This document shows, in pieces, positions 1 through 5,879 of a stretch of DNA of 6,866 bases. This stretch comes from Paracoccaceae bacterium (GTDB taxonomy: Bacteria > Pseudomonadota > Alphaproteobacteria > Rhodobacterales > Rhodobacteraceae). The notes under the pieces were generated by a model. The model ran no database searches, was not told the origin of the DNA, and saw nothing but the letters and a program-made list of their open reading frames with translations. The stretch lies in NCBI GenBank assembly GCA_902525995.1, contig CABZJG010000098.1:1-6866 (forward strand), read 5' to 3'. Each line of letters starts with the position of its first letter. Positions within the stretch are counted from its first letter, which is position 1. Made by a program: the position numbers and the translations under genes.

Positions 1-79
1 TCTCTTTATTGCGCAACAAGGATTTTAGAAGACGTTCGTCATCAGTGCATTGTACGCCGGCATGAAGAATAATGCGCAT
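1..79 (-). CDS. 5'-partial hypothetical protein, runs off the left edge
   Basis: Reading the minus strand from ATG at 79-77, the frame stays open to the window edge and gives 26 residues beginning MRIILHAGVQ and containing TDDERLLKSLLRNKE. The string is protein-like: a hydrophobic beta strand (RIILHAG) followed by an amphipathic helix. From memory, roseobacter genomes carry a family of uncharacterised proteins starting with a similar LHxG...TD..RLLK.LLRN pattern, related in look to the N terminus of sulfotransferase-like P-loop proteins (LHIGxHKTG). The usual KTGT loop is replaced here by QCTD, so an active sulfotransferase is not implied. No clear Shine-Dalgarno precedes the ATG; the leader is a T-rich run (minus strand). 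The gene is divergent from the tRNA. Too little is present to assign a function. Confidence 0.55.
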   Translation of the reverse strand, partial: MRIILHAGVQCTDDERLLKSLLRNKE

Positions 80-217
80 GGCAAAAGCTTTCAAAAAAAA
101 TCAGCCGATATCCTCTAGCACAAAAAATACGTCATTTTTATGGCGGGTCTTGAGAGGGGTAATTGCATGGCATTTCGAGTTATTTACCGCGTATTTGATT
201 TTTTTTAATTTTGCCTC

Positions 218-253
218 TTGTCAGATGCCGTGTCTTGTTTTATTCCGCGGGTG
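218..253 (+). promoter_or_regulatory. Predicted sigma-70 promoter of tRNA-Thr
   Basis: TTGTCA (218-223) and TATTCC (241-246) are separated by exactly 17 bases, which fits a housekeeping promoter. The stretch between the -10 box and the expected start (about 252-254) is GC-rich (GCGGGTG), the kind of discriminator seen in stringently controlled stable-RNA promoters. The predicted start lies 3-5 bases before the mature tRNA. The -10 box is a weak match in its last three bases. Confidence 0.5.
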
Positions 254-256
254 TTA

Positions 257-332
257 GCCCCTATAGCTCAGCTGGTAGAGCAACTGATTTGTAATCAGTA
301 GGTCCGCGGTTCGAGTCCGTGTGGGGGCACCA
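257..332 (+). tRNA. tRNA-Thr (anticodon TGT)
   Basis: A full 76-nt cloverleaf can be drawn. The acceptor arm GCCCCTA (257-263) pairs with TGGGGGC (322-328) with one G-U. The D-arm region contains AGCTCAGCTGGTAGAGC. The anticodon stem ACTGA (283-287)/TCAGT (295-299) encloses loop TTTGTAA with anticodon TGT at 290-292, reading ACA and, by wobble, other threonine codons. The T arm carries the GGTTCGAGTCC signature. Discriminator A329 is followed by an encoded CCA (330-332), so no CCA addition is needed. Anticodon and discriminator agree with threonine identity. tRNA 3' ends are common integration sites, but no integrase gene lies next to it in this window. Confidence 0.97.
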
Positions 333-343
333 CTTAAACTTTA

Positions 344-376
344 AAAATCCATAAAAAACAATACCTTATGGATTTT
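344..376 (+). terminator. AT-rich hairpin just downstream of tRNA-Thr
   Basis: AAAATCCATAA (344-354) and TTATGGATTTT (366-376) form a perfect 11-bp stem with an 11-nt loop, starting 12 bases after the tRNA CCA. The descending arm ends in TTTT and another T5 run follows at about 383-387. It is too AT-rich for a classical intrinsic terminator, but its position and U-rich 3' side suit a transcription end or a 3' processing signal for the tRNA transcript. Confidence 0.4.
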
Positions 377-502
377 ATGATATTTTTAGCCCTACCGAAA
401 GCCCCACTGCTGATCATCAATGCAATGCCCCATTAGGGTTTACGAATTGAAATCTATGAGTTGGTTTAAGAAAGCCCATACTTAAAAATATTTATACCCT
501 AC

Positions 503-526
503 CCATCAAACCATCATAAACCATCA
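503..526 (+). repeat. Three CCATCA direct repeats
   Basis: CCATCA occurs at 503-508, 511-516 and 521-526, start-to-start spacings of 8 and 10 bases; the second and third copies share the longer form AAACCATCA/TAAACCATCA. Spacing near one helical turn could mean a protein-binding site. There is no gene within 170 bases on the left or 400 on the right. Confidence 0.35.
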
Positions 527-587
527 AAAAGTCCTTAGTTCTGGCAAAATCACCGCTTTTAATCTGGTTCCATACCCGGACATTCCG

Positions 588-609
588 ACCCCCGGTGGGG
601 TTTAATAAT
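588..609 (+). terminator. Possible weak intrinsic terminator
   Basis: ACCCC (588-592) and GGGGT (597-601) pair around a 4-nt loop CGGT, followed by TTTAATAATT. The stem is short but GC-rich and the tail is AT-rich though broken by A residues. It lies 255 bases after the tRNA, so its target transcript is unclear. Confidence 0.25.
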
Positions 610-924
610 TATCACTTCAAAAAGCCGGTAAACCGCTTGTTGTCTCTGTTGTTGTTGGACGTCTTCAAGAAAAGCTTTCTCAGAAAAAGCTCTCATGGGT
701 TTAACTTACTTTCGAAAAACCGGCCTATTTAAGTTGGAACTTTCTTCGAATAAGTTACGGTCAACTCCAACAGCACAAAGATGTTTAACCCTAGCGAGAT
801 GTTGCATCTGTTAGTGCATCAGTAATTTCATCGCCCCCCCCCCTGCACTCAGTACAGTTAGGGGTTAGCTTGTAAGCTGCCCAATATTATAAAATGGCTA
901 TCAGGAATAGATTTTCAGGCCACT

Positions 925-1329
925 TCACATTTTGTCTAATTCCGCCTCAAGGGCTTTCATCTTCGCTCGCAGGCTTTCGATTTTACTCCACATTTGGACT
1001 TTTTGTTCGTTTGCCTTTCTAAGTCTTATTGCCTGTGCGCGAAACATTCCGACGATAGCTGGATCTGCGGCATTGAACTTGTCATCTAAAATATACTGGG
1101 GAATATGTTTAAGTTGGCAGTCCGTCTTTGCAATTGCTGTGACACTTCTTTGGTCATCAATAATTTGACCCAATTCACCAAATAACTCTCCTTCGCCGAG
1201 AGTAACCAAGTGGAATTCCATGTCTGTGTATAAATTGACCCAACCGGTTTCAATGATATATGCGCCACGCGAGCTTTCACCGGCTTGGTAAATTCTCTCA
1301 CCTTCAAGAAAGTTTTTGATTGTTGTCAT
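925..1329 (-). CDS. Stand-alone cyclic-nucleotide-binding domain protein with C-terminal coiled coil
   Basis: From ATG at 1329-1327 this encodes 134 residues. Residues 5-88 read as one CRP/PKA-type cyclic-nucleotide-binding (cNMP) domain. It has the glycine turns in YQAGESSRGAYIIETGWVNL (14-33) and a phosphate-binding cassette around GELFGELGQ (47-55), with Glu52 and Arg61-Ser62, the residues that normally hold the ribose and cyclic phosphate. Residues 96-134 are highly charged and helical (heptad-like, coiled coil). No helix-turn-helix follows, so it is not a CRP/FNR DNA-binding regulator; it may be a signal-binding adaptor. The frame extends upstream to a GTG at 1434 (169 residues). The ATG at 1329 is preferred because GGTGAG lies 6 bases before it and the domain begins there. 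It reads in the same direction as the SIR2-STAND gene, 349 bases downstream of that gene's stop codon. Confidence 0.85.
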   Translation of the reverse strand: MTTIKNFLEGERIYQAGESSRGAYIIETGWVNLYTDMEFHLVTLGEGELFGELGQIIDDQRSVTAIAKTDCQLKHIPQYILDDKFNAADPAIVGMFRAQAIRLRKANEQKVQMWSKIESLRAKMKALEAELDKM

Positions 1330-1348
1330 TTCACTCACCGTTGAGAAC

Positions 1349-1377
1349 AGCATATCAAATTTTAACTTTTTTGGAAA
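1349..1377 (-). promoter_or_regulatory. Candidate promoter of the CNBD gene
   Basis: On the minus strand TTTCCA (1377-1372) and TATGCT (1354-1349) are 17 bases apart; each matches four of six consensus positions. The predicted start would be about 12-15 bases before the ATG at 1329, just ahead of the GGTGAG ribosome site. This supports the shorter start and independent transcription from the upstream SIR2-STAND gene. Confidence 0.33.
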
Positions 1378-1434
1378 GGCAACCGCCCCCACTACCCCAA
1401 ATGCTTGTGCAAGCTGCAACCAATGCAACATCAC

Positions 1435-1678
1435 GATCAGCAGCCTTATGGATCAGGGGTAAGTAAATCGGCCGCCCATGCACAGTTATTTACAGTAGGT
1501 GGTGGCGCGGGCCGGCCCCAAAGGAGACATCCATTGGTGTCGCTATATGCTGCGGTCGCAACCCGCTTTCCGGACATTCGCTACGAGCTATCAATAGCTT
1601 GATTGACGAAAAGATGGCCAAAAGGCAGCACTAGCTCGGGTTCATTCCGGCTTCGTAGTGCGGCCTCTCTGATGGAAA
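1435..1678. other. Intergenic stretch between the CNBD and SIR2-STAND genes
   Basis: No convincing gene is seen. The segment about 1500-1660 is GC-richer than its surroundings by eye and contains GGCCGGCCCC (about 1509-1518), GTCGCAACCCGCTTTCCGG, GGACATTCGC and a small inverted repeat AGCTAT-CA-ATAGCT (1586-1599). The wording (CGGACATTCGC, GCTGC, CAACCCGC) recalls the degenerate intergenic repeats scattered in roseobacter genomes, whose role is unknown; this is from memory. No rho-independent terminator for the SIR2-STAND gene is visible here. Confidence 0.35.
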
Positions 1679-4600
1679 TTACTTATTGGCGGCCCTTAGC
1701 GCCTTGGCCAAGGGTCCCTTACGTGAGAAGTCCAAATCGAATTCGACCTCTGTTCCAACTTGAAGTCGATCCCACTCGTCGTCTTCGGATAGCTTGACGG
1801 GCGCAAAAACATCCTTTGGGCAGTCAAGGACTGTGAGAAACAGATATCCGCCCAGATTCTTTTTTACCTCACCAGACCAGCGACTTAGACATGGAGCGAT
1901 CCATTTCCGTTCAATGTGGGAAAGGGTAGGATAAAAATCGTCAGGGGCCCGCAGCTCTATGTCTTCAAATAGTGAATACGCTTGTTCGAAATTCTTGCAG
2001 ACGAAATTGTGGCAGGCCATCACAAACCTTGAGTAATGTTCACGATCTCCATTCACGCAACTATTCGACAACAACGCTACGCCTTTTGCATCATAGACGT
2101 CGCGGGTCTCGATAAATTGAATATTTGCCAAGATTAGGAACAAGGATCGGTCAGTTGGGTCTCGATCTGTTGCCGTTTCAAGAATTTGCCGAGCTTCCTC
2201 AAGCTCTCCGTCCGCTATCAACCGCCGAGCGAGGCGCCTAGCTATACCTGTGCCGTTGGTGGATTTTGCGAATGCCCTTTTCAAAAGGATGGTGGACTGC
2301 GACTCTTCACCGAGCAAGGACTTCATTTTCGCATCTGCTTCAAGAAACTCGGGGGCTTCAGGATGCATGTTGAAGGCGCGATGAAGTGCCAGTTCGGCAG
2401 CTTCAATGGCTTCCGCAAGTTCCTTATCGTATGCGGGATTACCTGCTGTGGTGGCTTTCATTAAGACGTCAGCCAAATCGTCGACACGAAGCTTTGCTCG
2501 ACCGCCCAAGACGTAAGGATTTGATTGATCTTTGATTTTATCCAGCTCTTTACGAGCCTGCGTGCGCAGTGATCGTTTTGCGAATTCTGACCCGCTTTTC
2601 AGAGACCTGTGTCTTAGGACTGTCGAATGAGTATGTCTTAGCGTTGGATTCTCTGGGTCCATGTCCAACGACGTCCGGCTGTGTTGCTCCGCTATCGCCA
2701 AGTCACCAGCCGGATGTGAATACTCGTAGACCGCATTTTGTTGCCACAGAAACGCGCGCTTTGGATTCCTTGCGCGCGCAATTTCAAATATTTCGCGTCC
2801 CAAGTGAGCGTCTTCAAAGGTATCCGCCAAGGTTCGCCCTTTCGCCAAACGCGACAATGCGACTTCGTCTGAGCGGAAACTGCAATCGAGAGCATTAATG
2901 AGTCTGACCAATTGATCGCGCCTGGCCTCATCCGTCGCGCAAACGCGCTCGAACAAGATTTCACTAACCAATGCGTGACGCGTCCGGTATTCCCAATCAG
3001 CAGTAATGGCGTTTTGTGAAGTCAGTACCAAATCTTGTAGCGGTTCAAAAAGCTCGACTTCGAAATCTCTAAATGAGATTTGGGATATTCTCGAAATCGC
3101 TCCTGCCCTGACTGGTACATCAAATCGGTGCAGCGTGCAGATGTCCAGATACAGTTGCTGGGCCTCTTCGGGTTCAACTCGGTCAAATTCATCGAAAACA
3201 ATGTCGGCAAAAGGTTTGCCGCGAGTTATTTCATGCAAGGTAACCAAGAGTTGTCGGTCAAGTTTTTCAGTAATTGTTTTGAAGCGTCCGTCTGGCGATA
3301 GCGTCTGAAGAGCTCCCAAGCATCCAAAATGCTCAAGTTTTTCCAGTAGTTCCGATACTTCCCGCTGTGATAGCTTTCCTACTTCAAAGTAAGTTGGAGC
3401 GTATTTTTCAAGTCTTTGACAGAACATTAACCACTCATTTCGCCGCTCTGCCGTCACTAGTGTCAATGGGATGTTATTGGCTCTGACCCCCGCTAATATT
3501 TCCTCGACCTTGTCAACATTCAGTGCCGCTCTGTCTACAAATACGAAAATTCGGCGCCCGGTCAAATCATGAAGTTCTTTTAGAACATTGAGTTTTAGCT
3601 TCGAGTCATCGTTCATCCAGATGACAAACTCGCCAAATGAAGTAGCAAGTTCGAATGCAGAGCGCCGCAGCGCTATAGATTTTCCAAATCCCGCTGCTCC
3701 GGAAATAACCGCCAGTTGGCTCTCTATGTCATCCGCGGAAGCTGCAAACTCAAGAAGTAGCATCGACGCCCTGCGTTGCACGTCGAAACCTGCTTGAATT
3801 GCGCCCCAACCTTGGTCGTACCCTGAATAAAACCGTTCCGCCCTCACTGGCTCCGTTGGCATTCCTGAAAACAGATGAGTGAATTCGCTTTGGAAAGCAT
3901 GAGCAGTCTCGTCGGACTCCCGTTCCGAAACGCGGAAGTGTTTTCGATAAGGCTGCTCCACGACTTGCTCGGCTCTTGGAGGAACACGTAATATTGGAGG
4001 AAGTGCGTTATTTAAAGAAGCAATAAACTGATCGAAACGTGCAGTTACTGCCGTCACTCGTCGTTCCGCCCACATAGTGACTTCTTCGGGTTCTAAATCC
4101 GGAGAGACCAAGTAATACATGGGACGAGTATTTGACGTGTTGTTTTCAGCCAAACGTCTTATGTGCAAATCGTCTAGGCTGTGACCACAAAAGACTATCG
4201 GGTATTCACGCCCCAGTTCTTCAATTCGACTATAAAGGTTCTGTCTATTAGCATCATGTTTGTTGTACGTATTTGGCGTCAAAACCAGGGGAATATCTGC
4301 ATCATGGACGTGTTCGACGCATCCATGAAGCTTGACATACTCTAACGGGAATGAATGTTGCCTGAGTAACGTATCAATTGATTGGTTGTCCTTTACCCTA
4401 GGTACCAGAGACTGCAGGGCATCGTTGTTACTACGATATGCTTTCTCTACAAGAAGGTCGTAATTTGTCGTTGCGACAAGCCTCCAACGAAATTTTGGAA
4501 GTAAGAGGTGTGCGTTTGTTGGTTCAAACGGCACAAAATAATCACGGAGCCATTGGTTGAATTGATTCTCGCCTGCTTGGCAAAGCGCCAGTTCCGATAC

Positions 4601-4795
4601 TCGCATTAAGTCGCGTCTCTTGAACTTATCGCTTAGGAATTTCTCCGCAATATCCGATGCCAACTGCTTTGCAGATGGCATTTCTCTTTTATTCTCATCG
4701 AGTGAGCCCAACGATGCGCCAGAACCAAGTAGCAAAATCACACGTTGTTCCCGCATCGCGTCGACAAGCTGAGTTGGAATTTCAATATTGCTCAA
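1679..4795 (-). CDS. SIR2-STAND NTPase-TPR protein with cold-shock-like tail (putative Avs5-like anti-phage effector)
   Basis: 1038 residues, predicted cytosolic. Residues 15-265 form a SIR2-like (SIR2_2/DSR2 type) domain: nucleotide loop VILLLGSGASLG (19-30), TTNYD (109-113) with Asn111, KLHG (155-158) with His157, and IVFCGHSLDD (200-209). Asn111 and His157 match the catalytic pair of NAD-hydrolysing defence SIR2 domains. Next comes a STAND-type P-loop NTPase: Walker A GAAGFGKS (366-373), Walker B IFVFVD (416-421), a sensor-like LVTAERR (446-452), a G-K-P motif (526-528) and a winged-helix-like part to about 620 (YRTRHALVSEILF). Residues about 665-960 are helical TPR-like repeats. Residues 972-1034 resemble a cold-shock domain. 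In Avs5-type systems a C-terminal sensor triggers oligomerisation and NAD+ loss; that role is inferred here. The start is TTG at 4795-4793, chosen because AAGGGA lies 5 bases before it; the next ATG (4756) has no ribosome site. An unrelated SIR2-NTPase role cannot be excluded. Confidence 0.9.
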   Translation of the reverse strand: MSNIEIPTQLVDAMREQRVILLLGSGASLGSLDENKREMPSAKQLASDIAEKFLSDKFKRRDLMRVSELALCQAGENQFNQWLRDYFVPFEPTNAHLLLPKFRWRLVATTNYDLLVEKAYRSNNDALQSLVPRVKDNQSIDTLLRQHSFPLEYVKLHGCVEHVHDADIPLVLTPNTYNKHDANRQNLYSRIEELGREYPIVFCGHSLDDLHIRRLAENNTSNTRPMYYLVSPDLEPEEVTMWAERRVTAVTARFDQFIASLNNALPPILRVPPRAEQVVEQPYRKHFRVSERESDETAHAFQSEFTHLFSGMPTEPVRAERFYSGYDQGWGAIQAGFDVQRRASMLLLEFAASADDIESQLAVISGAAGFGKSIALRRSAFELATSFGEFVIWMNDDSKLKLNVLKELHDLTGRRIFVFVDRAALNVDKVEEILAGVRANNIPLTLVTAERRNEWLMFCQRLEKYAPTYFEVGKLSQREVSELLEKLEHFGCLGALQTLSPDGRFKTITEKLDRQLLVTLHEITRGKPFADIVFDEFDRVEPEEAQQLYLDICTLHRFDVPVRAGAISRISQISFRDFEVELFEPLQDLVLTSQNAITADWEYRTRHALVSEILFERVCATDEARRDQLVRLINALDCSFRSDEVALSRLAKGRTLADTFEDAHLGREIFEIARARNPKRAFLWQQNAVYEYSHPAGDLAIAEQHSRTSLDMDPENPTLRHTHSTVLRHRSLKSGSEFAKRSLRTQARKELDKIKDQSNPYVLGGRAKLRVDDLADVLMKATTAGNPAYDKELAEAIEAAELALHRAFNMHPEAPEFLEADAKMKSLLGEESQSTILLKRAFAKSTNGTGIARRLARRLIADGELEEARQILETATDRDPTDRSLFLILANIQFIETRDVYDAKGVALLSNSCVNGDREHYSRFVMACHNFVCKNFEQAYSLFEDIELRAPDDFYPTLSHIERKWIAPCLSRWSGEVKKNLGGYLFLTVLDCPKDVFAPVKLSEDDEWDRLQVGTEVEFDLDFSRKGPLAKALRAANK

Positions 4796-4800
4796 TGTAT

Positions 4801-4806
4801 TCCCTT
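4801..4806 (-). promoter_or_regulatory. Ribosome binding site deciding the TTG start of the SIR2-STAND gene
   Basis: The minus strand reads AAGGGA, five bases ahead of TTG (4795-4793). This is the only good Shine-Dalgarno near the 5' end and supports a TTG initiation codon, which would be expected to keep translation of a potentially toxic NADase low. Confidence 0.55.
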
Positions 4807-4832
4807 AACGAAATCAACCCGAGTTCAGGTTC

Positions 4833-4861
4833 AGAATCAGTTATGTCGCCAAGTTTTCCAA
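4833..4861 (-). promoter_or_regulatory. Weak candidate promoter of the SIR2-STAND gene
   Basis: On the minus strand TTGGAA (4861-4856) and GATTCT (4838-4833) are 17 bases apart, matching four and three of six consensus positions. The leader would be about 30 nt. A 10-base direct repeat ATCAACCCGA (plus-strand reading, 4813-4822 and 4908-4917) brackets this region. Both are weak evidence. Confidence 0.2.
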
Positions 4862-5117
4862 GACTAATTTAGCAAATCTTGGGTTTTGAATGGTGCTCAT
4901 CTTCATGATCAACCCGACCTGGAAAAGCGATGTGTGCCAATGCCGCGCAAGCGGCTTCGTCCTTCCACTCCAATGCTCAAATTAACTATGTCTTTCTTGA
5001 ACTCTGACACCATTAATAAATCCCCCAGAATGGCCTCTCTAAACCGTTTGTTTACTAATATAATTCATACATTCCCCACGTTTTGTGCACCTCAACACGC
5101 CCAAACCAAAGCGCCCC

Positions 5118-5207
5118 TATATTCGCACGCAAGCAAAGCCTTATGCCGTTTAGCCCACTTGCTCAGCCGCTATGAGCAGGCTCCAGAACCGCAAGATACT
5201 GGAGCCT
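5118..5207 (+). ncRNA. Candidate small RNA or structured leader: two adjacent stem-loops
   Basis: CTTGCTCA (5158-5165) pairs with TGAGCAGG (5173-5180; one G-U) over a 7-nt loop. AGGCTCCAG (5178-5186) pairs perfectly with CTGGAGCCT (5199-5207) over a 12-nt loop. The two stems share three bases, so they could be alternatives or stack. A TATATT box lies at 5118-5123 inside CGCCCCTATATTCGC, but no good -35 box was found. There is no U-tract after the second stem, so a terminator is not supported. The strand is a guess. Confidence 0.25.
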
Positions 5208-5305
5208 ACAAAGACTGACCCGAGATGTGGTGCGATCAACGAGCCAGCTATTTAAGGAAATTCAGTGAAATTGGACGCGAAACACATCACACCCACAAGC
5301 CAAAC

Positions 5306-5340
5306 AAACTAGCCGGGAAAACTAGCTAGGAAAAACTAGC
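5306..5340 (+). repeat. Three spaced AAACTAGC repeats
   Basis: AAACTAGC occurs at 5306-5313, 5319-5326 and 5333-5340, start-to-start spacings of 13 and 14 bases. The last two copies share a longer form (AAAACTAGCT). They lie 540 bases before the oxygenase gene and 510 bases upstream of the SIR2-STAND gene. They could be operator-like binding sites or a short tandem duplication. Confidence 0.5.
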
Positions 5341-5495
5341 TTTATACCTTCATCCCTGAGTTGGAGGCTTTCAACTTTTAGACGATTCGGCAAGATATTT
5401 TTCTTCTCAGGTTATATTTGGCTTTTACAACAGGCTCTGTGGTAATACTTTGTCCAAACGTCTCAAGGCGTAATGTCATAACACTTCATATTCAT

Positions 5496-5529
5496 ATGCT
5501 GTGAGCAAACCGCTTTGCGGTGAAAGCAT
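5496..5529 (+). repeat. Nested inverted repeat (hairpin)
   Basis: An inner perfect stem ACCGC-TTT-GCGGT (5509-5521) is flanked by ATGCT (5496-5500) and AGCAT (5525-5529), giving an interrupted two-part stem with an internal bulge. No U-run follows, so it is better described as a structured element than as a terminator. Confidence 0.4.
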
Positions 5530-5865
5530 GTTATTGGTTTGATGTGTGATGTGTAATGAACACAGCCATCAATTACCTTTTTTGCATCGATTTTAAAAAA
5601 GTATTGGATTTTTCATTTGCACAGAACTTTTATTGAAAAGAGGGTCAGGTCAATATTTTGGGGTGTAAAGAGGTCATTAGCTCTATCCATAAAAGTCTTT
5701 CAATATACAGTATTCTATATTAACTACCTTCAGTAAATAAAGAATCACAGAGTACTTTTTTGTTTAAACAATTGAAAAACGCGGTTTTTGGAAAGTGTTT
5801 TTGCTCGGTTGGATTCGGATAAGGTCTTGAAATGTTGAGGAGCAGTTCAAGTATTTTGATTTGAA

Positions 5866-5870
5866 AAGGA
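5866..5870 (+). promoter_or_regulatory. Ribosome binding site of the oxygenase gene
   Basis: AAGGA at 5866-5870 lies 9 bases before ATG 5880. It decides for this start over the in-frame ATG at 5898, which has only a GGGG directly before it at too short a spacing. Confidence 0.6.
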
Positions 5871-5879
5871 TTTGGTGCA

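Larger units (their letters stand above)
333..924. other. Gene-free stretch between tRNA-Thr and the CNBD gene
   Basis: No convincing coding frame is seen on either strand. It contains the hairpin at 344-376, three CCATCA repeats at 503-526, a terminator-like hairpin at 588-601, a C10 run at 834-843 and a tight inverted repeat AGCTT-GT-AAGCT at 867-878. It is AT-rich by eye. It could be a decayed part of an island inserted beside the tRNA, but no gene remnant or tRNA 3'-end duplicate was recognised. Confidence 0.5.
4862..5879. other. About 1 kb without a convincing gene
   Basis: Open frames here are short, lack ribosome sites or have odd composition (for instance TTG-started 4886-5218 plus). 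The stretch holds tandem hairpins at 5158-5207, three AAACTAGC repeats at 5306-5340, a nested hairpin at 5496-5529, a TGATGTG tandem pair at 5540-5553, GGTCA repeats at 5643-5676, and AT-rich inverted repeats AATATA/TATATT (5702-5721) and AAAAAC/GTTTTT (5775-5789). The AT content rises after about 5570. It separates the minus-strand defence-like genes from the plus-strand oxygenase unit, so it must hold the upstream region of both. Confidence 0.5.

Noticed and set aside
72..257. Plus-strand open frame of 61 codons before the tRNA
   Set aside because: It covers the tRNA promoter and ends inside the first base of the tRNA, has no ribosome site and a composition unlike a protein; the minus-strand frame at 1-79 is more protein-like.
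588..601. CCCCGGTGGGG as a copy of the tRNA 3' end (attachment site)
   Set aside because: Only the G/C run is similar; the neighbouring T-arm sequence is absent, and the hairpin explains it better.
1330..1434. N-terminal extension of the CNBD gene to GTG 1434
   Set aside because: The extra 35 residues show no domain or ribosome site, and a candidate promoter lies inside them; the shorter start has GGTGAG at good spacing.
4886..5218. 110-codon plus-strand frame upstream of the SIR2-STAND gene
   Set aside because: It starts with TTG without a ribosome site, shows no domain, and runs through the tandem hairpins; composition looks like non-coding DNA.
5225..5329. Small plus-strand frame of 34 codons starting MWCDQRASY
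   Set aside because: No ribosome site, it ends within the AAACTAGC repeats, and no family is recognised; could at most be a relic.
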